A program made the translations under genes and the position numbers. Shown piece by piece: positions 52,547 to 61,031 of a stretch of DNA of 64,000 nucleotides; the stretch's first letter is position 1, and the number at the start of each line of letters is the position of its first letter. A model generated the notes under the pieces. It worked only from the letters and a program-made list of their open reading frames with translations. It ran no database searches and was not told where the DNA came from. The stretch comes from Aminobacter sp. J41. GTDB taxonomy: Bacteria; Pseudomonadota; Alphaproteobacteria; Rhizobiales; Rhizobiaceae. Location: positions 88,807 through 152,806 of the forward strand of contig NZ_JAGL01000006.1 in the NCBI RefSeq assembly GCF_000526635.1. Direction: 5' to 3'.

Positions 52547-54641
52547 TGCCAATGTTGCCCGGCTTCTGAAGCCGCGTTCCATTGCCATAGTCGGGGCTCA
52601 GCCCGAACGCACATCGATCGGGGGCGGCGTTCTCGGCAACCTGGAGGATTTCGGCTACGAGGGGGAAATTCACCTCGTCAGCCGCTCCAAGGATGAAATC
52701 CGCGGCCGGCCCTGCGTCAAGACCATCGGCGATCTGCCGAAGGGGATCGATGTTGCCGTCCTGATCGTGCCGCAGGTGGCAATCATGGACTCGGTGCGGG
52801 CTTGCATCGAGCGCGAGATTGCCGCCGTCGTCGTCTACACCTCCGGCTTCGCCGAGGCCGGCGAGGAAGGACGCAGGCAGCAGGAAGAACTGTCTGCGAT
52901 CTGCCGGGAAAACTGCATCGCCCTCCTCGGGCCCAATTGCATGGGCTACACCAACTATGTCGACGGCATTCCGCTCACCTTTGAGCCCGTAGAGGTCGCG
53001 GGGGTGAAGGAAGGCAGCAAGCGCGTCGCGATCATCGCGCAGAGCGGCGCCACTGCCGCCAACATGCGCTTTGCGATGCATGCCCGCGCCATCGACGTCT
53101 CCTATGTGATCGCCACCGGCAACGAGGCGACGCTGGGCGCCGAACACTTCGTCGACTTCCTGCTCGATGACGAGCAGAACGCCGTCATCGGCGTATATGT
53201 CGAGCAAATCCGCAATTCGGGACTGTTCATCGCGGCGGCGCGAAAGGCCCGCAGCAAGGGTGTGCCGATCGTCCTCTTGCACCCCGGTTCGAGTGAACGC
53301 GGCCGCGCCGCGGCGCAGTCCCACACCGGGGCACTGGCCGGCGACCATGCCGTGATGCAGACGATCCTGCGCAACGAGGCTGTGGCTCTCGTCGATACGA
53401 TGGACGAGCTTTTCGACGTTCTGGCCATCCTTGCACGTTTCCCGACGCCGCCAGCGGGCGGTGCCGGCATCGTCACCAACTCGGGCGCGATCCGGGGGCT
53501 CTGCTTCGACTTCGCTGAGAAGGTCGGGCTGGAGCTCGCGCAGCTTTCTCCCGAGATCAAGGCCGAGATGGAGACGCTGGTGCCGCCTTATGTGCATGTC
53601 GACAACCCGTTCGACATCGGCACCACCGGCTTTGCCAATCCGGCGATCTACGGCACCTCGGTCGAGGTGCTGCTCAAGCAGCAGGATATTGGGCTGACGC
53701 TGCTGTCCTACGCGGGCGGCTCGCCGAAAATGCAGCTCGCCAAGTCCGACGCGATCATCCCGGTCTACAAGCGCGCCGACAAGCCGGTCATCCTCAACAT
53801 CATCGGTGACGACTATCCGCTCGACGAGCAGTTCATGAAGGATGTGCGCGAGAGCGGCATACCCTTCTTCCGGTCGCCTGAGCGGGCGATGCGCGCCATG
53901 GCTGCTGTCGCGAGCTACGCGGATGCGCTCGCCGCCCTGAAGCAAAGCGCGCCGGCTCCGACCGTTTCGGTCAGGGTCGAAGGCAGCGGCGTCATCCCCG
54001 AGTACGCCGGCAAAAAGGTTCTCGCTGACCTTGGCCTGCGCGTGCCACGCGGAGCGATGGCTGGCAATGTCGAGGAGGCCGCAAGGATCGCCTCGGATAT
54101 TGGCTATCCGGTCGTGATCAAGGCACAGGCTGCCGCGCTTTCACACAAGAGCGACGTCGGCGGCGTCATCATCAACATCGCCGACGAGCAAGCGCTGCGC
54201 GCAGCCTGGGAGAAGCTGCACGCACAGGTCATGTCCGCAAAGCCGGGTCTTTTGCTCGACGGTGTACTCGTCGAGGAAATGGCGAAGCCAGGCCTCGAAA
54301 TGGTCGTCGGTGCTCGTCGCGACCCGCAATGGGGACCGGTTGTGCTGGTTGGTCTCGGCGGCGTGTGGATCGAGGCTCTTGCCGACGCCCGGCTGCTTCC
54401 GGCCACTGCAAGCCGCAGCCAGGTCCTCGCGGAACTGCGAAAGCTCAAGGCTGCGAAGCTGCTTGGCCCGTTCCGCGGGCAGGCCCCGCGCGATGTGGCG
54501 GCCGTGGCCGACGCCGTCGTCCGGCTGGGTGCGCTCATGCTGTCGGATCCGGCGATTGCCGAGGTGGACATCAACCCGTTCATCGTCGGCGCGGAAGGTG
54601 AAGGTGCAATCGCCTTGGATGCCTTGTTCGTAAAGGACTGA
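52533..54641 (+). CDS. ferA: ADP-forming acyl-CoA synthetase, FerA-like feruloyl-CoA synthetase
   Basis: 702 residues with CoA-binding, ligase and ATP-grasp domains in one chain. Phosphohistidine motif SHTGALAG (His264); ATP-grasp GYPVVIKAQAAALSHKSDVGGV. Sphingobium FerA, a ferulate-activating enzyme partnered by FerB, belongs to this ADP-forming class, which supports the call. The ATG lies 3 bases after GGAGG; a GTG two codons on has better spacing. It is followed by the aldehyde dehydrogenase expected for the pathway. Confidence 0.78.
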   Translation: MTVADANVARLLKPRSIAIVGAQPERTSIGGGVLGNLEDFGYEGEIHLVSRSKDEIRGRPCVKTIGDLPKGIDVAVLIVPQVAIMDSVRACIEREIAAVVVYTSGFAEAGEEGRRQQEELSAICRENCIALLGPNCMGYTNYVDGIPLTFEPVEVAGVKEGSKRVAIIAQSGATAANMRFAMHARAIDVSYVIATGNEATLGAEHFVDFLLDDEQNAVIGVYVEQIRNSGLFIAAARKARSKGVPIVLLHPGSSERGRAAAQSHTGALAGDHAVMQTILRNEAVALVDTMDELFDVLAILARFPTPPAGGAGIVTNSGAIRGLCFDFAEKVGLELAQLSPEIKAEMETLVPPYVHVDNPFDIGTTGFANPAIYGTSVEVLLKQQDIGLTLLSYAGGSPKMQLAKSDAIIPVYKRADKPVILNIIGDDYPLDEQFMKDVRESGIPFFRSPERAMRAMAAVASYADALAALKQSAPAPTVSVRVEGSGVIPEYAGKKVLADLGLRVPRGAMAGNVEEAARIASDIGYPVVIKAQAAALSHKSDVGGVIINIADEQALRAAWEKLHAQVMSAKPGLLLDGVLVEEMAKPGLEMVVGARRDPQWGPVVLVGLGGVWIEALADARLLPATASRSQVLAELRKLKAAKLLGPFRGQAPRDVAAVADAVVRLGALMLSDPAIAEVDINPFIVGAEGEGAIALDALFVKD

Positions 54642-54673
54642 ATTGCGGCGCCTTGCGCGCCGGGGGAGGAGCC

Positions 54674-56119
54674 ATGACAAAGGACGAGCGCTATCCTGCG
54701 CTGCAGCTTTTCATCGACGGACACTGGATCGATGCCGGCTCCCGGCATCTTGACGATGTCCTGAACCCGGCAACCGGCGAAGTGCTTTCGCAGGTTCCGC
54801 ACGCCACGGACGACGACATCAACGCGGCCGCCGAAGCGGCGGGACGTACCTTCAAATCCTGGAAGGCCCTCCCCGCCTATGAGCGGGCGAAGATCCTTCG
54901 CAAGGCCGCAGACCTGATGCGGGAGCGCTGCGAGCAGATCGCGGTGGCGATGGTTCTTGAGCAGGGCAAGCCCCTCGCCGAGGCCCGCATGGAGGTAATG
55001 GCTGCGGCGGACATCTTCGACTGGACGGCTGAGGAAGGACGCCGCATCTACGGCCGCGTCGTTCCCTCGCGGTTTCCGGGCGTGCAGTGGACGGTAACAC
55101 GAGAGGCCGTCGGACCGGTTGCCGCCTTCACGCCCTGGAATGTGCCCGTGGTAATCCCAGCCCGAAAGATCTCGGCGGCTCTCGCCGTGGGCTGCACGAT
55201 GGTCATCAAGCCCTCCGAGGAAACGCCCGCATCCGTGCTGGCGATTGCCCGGGCGCTAGACGACGCGGGATTGCCGAAGGGCGTTCTCAACGTCGTCTAC
55301 GGCGTACCGGCGCAAGTATCCGAACAGCTGATCTTCCATCCGCAGATCCGCAAGATCACCTTCACCGGCTCAACCGTGGTGGGCAAGCAGCTCGCCGCAA
55401 TGGCAGCGCAGGCGGGCGTCAAGCGCACGACGATGGAACTCGGCGGGCACGCGCCCGTGCTGGTCTTCGACGATGCTGATCTCGACCAAGCCGTGCAATC
55501 GATGGTCGCCTTCAAGTATCGCAACGCCGGCCAGGTCTGCATCGCGCCCACCCGCTTCTATGTCCATGAGAGCATTCACGACCGGTTCGTCGACAGCTTC
55601 GCGGAAGCCGCCAGGGCGATCCGCATCGGGGACGGCCTGGACCCGGAAACGCGCATGGGTCCGCTGGCCAATCCGCGCCGTGTCGCCGCAATGGATGCCT
55701 TCGTCGCCGACGCGCTCGATCAGGGCGCAACGCTCAAGGCGGGTGGACAGCGCGGCCACAACCGCGGCTTCTTCTTCGAGCCGACGGTCCTTGCGAACGT
55801 GCCTGCAACCGCGCGCGCAATGAACGAAGAGCCGTTCGGACCGCTTGCCATCACCGCCCCCTTCTCGACCTTCGACGAAGCCCTCGAGCAGGCCAACCGC
55901 CTGCCATACGGACTGGCAGCCTATGCCTTCACCCGCTCGACGAAGACGGCGTCGATGCTGGGCGAAGCGCTGGAAACGGGCATGCTCGGTCTGAACAACA
56001 GCTTCATAAGCATGCCGGAAACGCCGTTCGGCGGCGTCAAGCAGAGTGGGTACGGCAGCGAAGGCGGCACCGAAGGCATGGACGCCTATCTCACCACGAA
56101 ATTCATCAGCCAGATGTGA
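54674..56119 (+). CDS. Aldehyde dehydrogenase, vanillin dehydrogenase-like
   Basis: 481 residues starting at MTKDERYPAL, with GGGGAGGA upstream. Complete active site: Asn in TPWNVPVV, Glu255 in MELGGHAP, Cys289 in AGQVCIAPTR. Clearly paralogous to the ALDH at 35572, sharing MPETPFGGVK and KYRNAGQVC. Placed between ferA and a second ferB-like gene, it likely oxidises the aromatic aldehyde (vanillin or 4-hydroxybenzaldehyde) to the acid. Confidence 0.85.
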   Translation: MTKDERYPALQLFIDGHWIDAGSRHLDDVLNPATGEVLSQVPHATDDDINAAAEAAGRTFKSWKALPAYERAKILRKAADLMRERCEQIAVAMVLEQGKPLAEARMEVMAAADIFDWTAEEGRRIYGRVVPSRFPGVQWTVTREAVGPVAAFTPWNVPVVIPARKISAALAVGCTMVIKPSEETPASVLAIARALDDAGLPKGVLNVVYGVPAQVSEQLIFHPQIRKITFTGSTVVGKQLAAMAAQAGVKRTTMELGGHAPVLVFDDADLDQAVQSMVAFKYRNAGQVCIAPTRFYVHESIHDRFVDSFAEAARAIRIGDGLDPETRMGPLANPRRVAAMDAFVADALDQGATLKAGGQRGHNRGFFFEPTVLANVPATARAMNEEPFGPLAITAPFSTFDEALEQANRLPYGLAAYAFTRSTKTASMLGEALETGMLGLNNSFISMPETPFGGVKQSGYGSEGGTEGMDAYLTTKFISQM

Positions 56120-56127
56120 GTTTGCAG

Positions 56128-56973
56128 ATGACCTCCGAAACTCCCGCCAAGCCCGAGCCCTGGGGCAACAACGTGCTCGTGGAATTCGAGGACGGCATCG
56201 CCTGGGTGAAGCTCAACCGCCCGGAAAAGCGGAACGCGATGAGCGTTGCGCTTGCCGAAGAGATGAACAAGGTCCTCGACGTGCTCGAGATCGATGACCG
56301 CTGCGGCGTCATCGTCCTTACCGGCGTGGGCGAAGCCTTCTCGGCCGGAATGGATCTCAAGGACTTCTTCCGCGTAACCGACGGCGTTTCCGATGTCGAG
56401 CGCATGCGCGCCTACCGCTCGACACGCGCCTGGCAGTGGCGGACGCTGATGCACTACTCCAAGCCGACCATCGCGATGGTGAACGGTTGGTGCTTCGGCG
56501 GCGCCTTCACGCCACTGATCTGCTGCGATCTGGCGATCGCGTCCGAGGACGCGGTCTTCGGGCTCTCGGAAATCAACTGGGGTGTCATCCCCGGCGGTGT
56601 CGTCTCCAAGGCGGTGTCGACGCTCCTGAACGACCGCAAGGCTCTCTACTACATCATGACCGGCGAGCAGTTCGACGGCAAAGTGGCCGAACAGCTCGGA
56701 CTTGTGAACGAAGCGGTGCCGGCCGATCGCCTGCGCGAGCGCACGGTCGAGCTCTGCAAGGTTCTCCTTGCCAAGAACCCGACGGTCCTGCGCCAGGCCC
56801 GCATGGCCTACAAATATGTGCGCGAAATGACCTGGGAGGAGTCGGCCGAGTACCTCACCGCCAAGGCTGACCAGACGACCTTCGTCGATCCCGAACGCGG
56901 TCGCGAAAAGGGCTTGTCGCAGTTCCTCGACCAGAAGACGTTCAAACCCGGCCACGGGACCTACAACCGATAA
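56128..56973 (+). CDS. Second hydroxycinnamoyl-CoA hydratase-lyase-like protein
   Basis: 281 residues starting at MTSETPAKPE; a GTG 12 bases upstream is an alternative. Nearly all HCHL landmarks of the gene at 51686 are kept: SAGMDLKDFFR, RAWQWRTLMHYSKPT, MVNGWCFGGAF and GLSEINWG. By eye well over half of the residues match. A second copy in the same operon suggests substrate specialisation, such as feruloyl- versus coumaroyl- or caffeoyl-CoA. Confidence 0.8.
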   Translation: MTSETPAKPEPWGNNVLVEFEDGIAWVKLNRPEKRNAMSVALAEEMNKVLDVLEIDDRCGVIVLTGVGEAFSAGMDLKDFFRVTDGVSDVERMRAYRSTRAWQWRTLMHYSKPTIAMVNGWCFGGAFTPLICCDLAIASEDAVFGLSEINWGVIPGGVVSKAVSTLLNDRKALYYIMTGEQFDGKVAEQLGLVNEAVPADRLRERTVELCKVLLAKNPTVLRQARMAYKYVREMTWEESAEYLTAKADQTTFVDPERGREKGLSQFLDQKTFKPGHGTYNR

Positions 56974-56989
56974 GGCTGAGGCAGTCGTC

Positions 56990-58156
56990 GTGGATCTGAA
57001 CTACAGCCCGGAACAGGCGATGCTGCGCGACAGCGCGCGTCGCTTTCTCTCGGAAAAACATGGGCTCGAGCAGCGGCGCAAGCGGGCCTTCGATTCCGCT
57101 CCCATCGATGAATCCTTATGGTCGAACTTCGCCGAGCTCGGCTGGCTGGGGCTTCCCTTCTCGGAGGACTCCGGGGGCTTTGGCGGTGGCGCGGTCGAAG
57201 TGTCGATCCTCGCCGAGGAGTTCGGCCGCGCCAACGTCGTCGAACCCTTTGTGCGGATCGTGGTGCTCGCAGGCGGGCTCGTGGAGCGGCTCGGATCTTC
57301 CTGGCAGCGCGAAAATCTGCTCGCTCCGCTCATCTCGGGGACGAGTACCCTCGTACTGGCGCATTTGGAAAATGGCGCACGCGGGCGCCTCGATCACGTC
57401 GAAACGACCGCCCGGAAGGATGGCAACGGGTACCGGATCACCGGCGACAAGATCCTTGTCTACGCAGCGTCCGCAGCGAGCACCATCCTGGTGACTGCAC
57501 GCGTCGAGAACGAGGAAGGCATCGCCTTGTTCGCGGTGCCGCGCGAAGTTGAGGGCCTGACGCTCACGACCTGCCGGACCGTCGACGGCTGCGAGGCCGC
57601 AGACATCCATTTCGACAACCTCCGCGCCGAAGAAGATGCACGCCTAGGAAGTGGCGACGTGCTCTCAACGCTCGAGGAGTTTCACGACCGTGCAGTCGCC
57701 GCGATGTGCGCGGATGCCGTCGGCGTTATGGATGCGATGCTCGCCACCACGATCGACTACCTGAAGCAGCGCGTGCAGTTCGGCAAGCCGCTTGCGTCGT
57801 TCCAGGCCTTGCAGCACCGAGTTGCCGAAATGGCGGTGAAATGTGAAGAAGCCCGCGCCTCAGCCCTGCTCGCCACGCTGAGCGTCGACGCTCCGAGAGT
57901 CCAGCGCATTCGCGGCGTGTCCGGGGCCAAGGCAAAGATCGGCAAGCTGGCGCGGCTGGTTGCGCACGAAGCGATCCAGCTGCACGGCGCGATCGGCTAC
58001 TCCGAGGAGATGCCACTGGGCGGCTGGTTCAGGAGGCTTTACGCCTTCGAGAACAGCTTCGGCAGCACGACGGACCACGTCCAGCGCTATGCCTCGATCG
58101 TACTTGAGCCGGAAATCCTGAACGGCAACCTGCTGCGCGATCCGGAGTTTGCGTGA
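56990..58156 (+). CDS. Acyl-CoA dehydrogenase-like subunit lacking the catalytic base
   Basis: 388 residues with a GTG start (GAGG 8 bases upstream). ACAD fold, but the usual C-terminal catalytic Glu (EGTxEI) is replaced in FGSTTDHVQR, and the alternative internal base site reads EEFHDRAVAAMCADAVG with no aligned Glu. This pattern is known for the non-catalytic subunit of heteromeric FadE pairs. Its stop overlaps the next ATG by one base, and the next gene has the missing base, so an alpha2beta2 dehydrogenase is likely. Confidence 0.8.
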   Translation: MDLNYSPEQAMLRDSARRFLSEKHGLEQRRKRAFDSAPIDESLWSNFAELGWLGLPFSEDSGGFGGGAVEVSILAEEFGRANVVEPFVRIVVLAGGLVERLGSSWQRENLLAPLISGTSTLVLAHLENGARGRLDHVETTARKDGNGYRITGDKILVYAASAASTILVTARVENEEGIALFAVPREVEGLTLTTCRTVDGCEAADIHFDNLRAEEDARLGSGDVLSTLEEFHDRAVAAMCADAVGVMDAMLATTIDYLKQRVQFGKPLASFQALQHRVAEMAVKCEEARASALLATLSVDAPRVQRIRGVSGAKAKIGKLARLVAHEAIQLHGAIGYSEEMPLGGWFRRLYAFENSFGSTTDHVQRYASIVLEPEILNGNLLRDPEFA

Positions 58157-59358
58157 TGGATCTTTACCTGAGCGAAGAGGAAGTTGCATTCCGCGAAGAG
58201 GTTCGCGCCTTTCTCGCCTCCGCGCTGACGCCCGAACTGAAGCGCGCCGAACGGCTCAATCCGAGCTTTCTCGGCGATCCAGAATACTACCTCGAGTGGC
58301 AGGAGAAGGTGCGCGAGCGGGGCTGGGTTGCGCCTTCCTGGCCAAAGGAATACGGCGGCACCGGCTGGACGCTGACCCAGCGCTACATTTTCGATCAGGA
58401 ATGCGAACGCGCCGGAGAGCCGCGCTTCCGCGGCGCGAGCTTCAAGATGATCGCGCCGGTGTTGCTGCGCTTCGGCACCGACGAGCAGAAGTCGAAATAC
58501 CTGCCGCGCATCCTGTCAGGCGAAGACCTCTGGGCGCAGGGCTACTCCGAACCCAATTCCGGTTCAGACCTCGCCAGCCTAAAGACGAAAGCCGTACGCG
58601 ACGGCGACCACTACATCGTCACCGGCAGCAAGATCTGGTCGACGCAGGCGCATCGCTGCAATCGGATGTTCGCCCTCGTTCGCACCGATGATACCGGCAA
58701 GAAGCAGGAAGGCATCACGTTCCTGCTGATCGACCTCAAGGCGCCCGGCGTCGAGATCCGCCCGATCCTCTCGATCGACGGCACCCACGAATTCAACCAG
58801 ACCTTCTTCGACGACGTCCACGTTCCCGTTTCCGACCGTGTCGGTGAGGAAGGCGATGGATGGAACATCGCAAAATACCTGCTGGAATTCGAGCGCGGCG
58901 GCGCCTTCGCTGGCGGCACGCTGCGAGCCCACTTCGCTAAACTGGTCAAGATTGCGCAAGAGCCAGGACCTGACGGTCGCCGAGCCGTCGATGACCCGTT
59001 GTTCATGGCCCGGCTGGCCGAAATCGCGATGGACATCGACGCCAACGACATGATCGAGCTGACGGTAATGTCGAAGGTACAGAGCGGCGGTAATCCCGGC
59101 GCCGTTCCCTCCTCCGTCATGAAGATCGAGCGCAGCCGCATTCGCCAGCAGATCTCCGAACTCGCGGCGTCGATACTCGGGCCCGATGCGATCCGCTGGG
59201 AGCCGCACCGCCCGCTGCACGACCTTCCCGAAGAACCCGAGATCAACGAACTGCGCAAAGTTGCCCCGGCAGCTTACTTCAACTCCCGCTCGCAGAGCAT
59301 TTTCGGCGGCACCAACGAGATCCAGCTCGAGATAATCGCCCGCGCGCTGCTCGGCTAA
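58156..59358 (+). CDS. Acyl-CoA dehydrogenase catalytic subunit (FadE heteromeric type)
   Basis: 400 residues starting at MDLYLSEEEV; the ATG shares a base with the previous stop. Contains GYSEPNSGSDLASLKTKAV (flavin contact). The C-terminal motif is IFGGTNEIQ, with Gly where Glu is usual. A candidate base is Glu246 in LLEFERGGAF, the position used by isovaleryl-CoA dehydrogenase and FadE pairs. With its partner it may desaturate an aryl-propanoyl-CoA to the hydroxycinnamoyl-CoA used by the FerB proteins. Confidence 0.83.
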   Translation: MDLYLSEEEVAFREEVRAFLASALTPELKRAERLNPSFLGDPEYYLEWQEKVRERGWVAPSWPKEYGGTGWTLTQRYIFDQECERAGEPRFRGASFKMIAPVLLRFGTDEQKSKYLPRILSGEDLWAQGYSEPNSGSDLASLKTKAVRDGDHYIVTGSKIWSTQAHRCNRMFALVRTDDTGKKQEGITFLLIDLKAPGVEIRPILSIDGTHEFNQTFFDDVHVPVSDRVGEEGDGWNIAKYLLEFERGGAFAGGTLRAHFAKLVKIAQEPGPDGRRAVDDPLFMARLAEIAMDIDANDMIELTVMSKVQSGGNPGAVPSSVMKIERSRIRQQISELAASILGPDAIRWEPHRPLHDLPEEPEINELRKVAPAAYFNSRSQSIFGGTNEIQLEIIARALLG

Positions 59359-59379
59359 GCCCTCCAGGAAAGGAACCCC

Positions 59380-60291
59380 ATGGACAGCCCTCTTCTCTCT
59401 TTCGGCACCGAACTCTGGCGCGGGGGTGTGAACGCCTGGGAATGCGACGAGATGGGTCACATGAACACGCGCTTTTATCTGGCGCGCTGCATGGAAGCGG
59501 TCGCGGTCCTGTTCGCAAAGGCGGGCATTCCGCGCGCGGCAGCTTCGTCTCTGGTACGGCCGGAGGAAACGCACATCAGGTTCCATCGCGAAGCACATGC
59601 CGCAAACTCGCTTCACATTACCGGCGGGTTCTCGCGCCTGGGCGATGACGATGCAGACGCGGTCTTCCTGCTCCATCACAGTCTCACCGGCGTCCTTGCC
59701 GCCAGCTTCCGGATGCGTCTGCAGAGCCTCGACGGCAACGGAAGCAGGCAAGAGTGGCCAGCCGAGTTTGTGAGGCTGGCTTCCGCGCTGCAGGTGGAGG
59801 TGCCGAAGGAAGCGCAGGCGCGCAGCACCGGACATGAGCCCATCTCCGCGGCTCCGCGGGATCTATCCGCGCACACCCGCATCATGCTTGGCAGCCTTAC
59901 CGGGACCGACTGCGGGCCTGACGGGCGGATGCTGCCGCTGAAGTTCCTGGGAGCAGCCGCCGATGGCGTGCGGCGCCTGACCGCGCCGTTGCGCGAAATC
60001 GTCGTCCAGCATGCCGATACGCCGCCGAAGAATTATGGCGGCGCGGTCCTCGAGTTCAGGCTCGTTCACTTTGATTGGCCTCAGCTGGGCGACTGCATCG
60101 AAATCCGCTCGGCTTTCAAGGGCGCGGATTCCCGGGTGATGCGGCTCGAGCACTGGCTGCTTGATGCACTGGACGGCAGGCCCCTCGGCTATCAGGAGGT
60201 CGTTGCCATCGTGTTCGACATCGACCAACGCAAGATCGTGGGGATCACGGAAGCCGCCAAAGCGGAGCTCGATGCCCTGATCGTTGCCTAG
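59380..60291 (+). CDS. Double-hotdog acyl-CoA thioesterase-like protein
   Basis: 303 residues. The first hotdog domain has WECDEMGHMNTRFYLARCMEA (the DEMGHMN active-site form of 4HBT-type thioesterases). A second, more divergent module follows from about residue 165 and ends with VVAIVFDIDQRKI. AGGAAAGGA precedes the start. It probably releases CoA from pathway intermediates and recycles CoA. The substrate is unknown. Last rightward gene of the island, convergent with the crotonase gene. Confidence 0.72.
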   Translation: MDSPLLSFGTELWRGGVNAWECDEMGHMNTRFYLARCMEAVAVLFAKAGIPRAAASSLVRPEETHIRFHREAHAANSLHITGGFSRLGDDDADAVFLLHHSLTGVLAASFRMRLQSLDGNGSRQEWPAEFVRLASALQVEVPKEAQARSTGHEPISAAPRDLSAHTRIMLGSLTGTDCGPDGRMLPLKFLGAAADGVRRLTAPLREIVVQHADTPPKNYGGAVLEFRLVHFDWPQLGDCIEIRSAFKGADSRVMRLEHWLLDALDGRPLGYQEVVAIVFDIDQRKIVGITEAAKAELDALIVA

Positions 60292-60299
60292 GGGGGCTG

Positions 60300-61031
60300 C
60301 TACCTGAAGCGCTCGGCGGTCGCGACGCAGTTCATCAGTGCCGCAAGCTCCTTGCGGGATGCAAAGGAAGTCTCCGGGCTGGTCCGGAGAAACGCCTTCA
60401 CCGCGCGCAGAACCGGCAACGAGTTGCCGGCAAGCTGCCCGATGATCCGATCGGTCTCCGCCTCGAGCTTGTCGTCCGGCGCCACGAGGCCGATCAGTCC
60501 GAGCACTTTTGCTTCGTGTGCAGCCACTGCATCGCGGGTCAGGACAAGCCGCGACAGCGCCGCCCGCGGGATGCGGTCTGCCAGTGCGCTCATCACCAGG
60601 GTCGGGGCGATGTCGTGGTTCATCTCCGGCACCTGGAAGCTGGCGCTCTCAGCGGCAATCGCGACATCCGCGAGGGCAGCTATCGCGCAGCCGGCACCCG
60701 CCGCGCGGCCCTGCACCCTCGCCACCACGGGGACCGGTACGCTGCGCAGCGCCTCGTAGAAGTCGAGTACCGGATCCGAAACCGCGAGCCGAAGATCGAG
60801 GGCCGTCGCCCGGCTTCCCGCCTTTGGCATCGCGCCGTTGCGCCCCGTGCAGAAGTTCTCGCCTGCCGCCTCGAGCAGGACGACGCGGGTCTCCGCATCC
60901 ATCGATGACAGGGCCTGCTGTATTGCACTGGCCATCTCCGCGGTAAGCGCGTTACCTTGGTCCGGCCGATTCAGCGTGACCACGAGCACGCGCTCGCTGG
61001 TTTTCGAGATTCGGACGTCTTCGGTCGTCAA
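60300..61031 (-). CDS. Enoyl-CoA hydratase/isomerase family protein
   Basis: 243 residues with a TTG start, chosen because GGGAGGGG lies just upstream and the codon overlaps the stop of the molybdenum hydroxylase (TTGA). Crotonase fold: VVTLNRPDQGNALTAEMA, FCTGRNGAMPKAG and GRAAGAGCAIAALADVAIAAESASF. It is less like HCHL than the two FerB proteins. Co-translated with the upstream gene. Specific reaction not determined. Confidence 0.8.
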   Translation of the reverse strand: MTTEDVRISKTSERVLVVTLNRPDQGNALTAEMASAIQQALSSMDAETRVVLLEAAGENFCTGRNGAMPKAGSRATALDLRLAVSDPVLDFYEALRSVPVPVVARVQGRAAGAGCAIAALADVAIAAESASFQVPEMNHDIAPTLVMSALADRIPRAALSRLVLTRDAVAAHEAKVLGLIGLVAPDDKLEAETDRIIGQLAGNSLPVLRAVKAFLRTSPETSFASRKELAALMNCVATAERFR

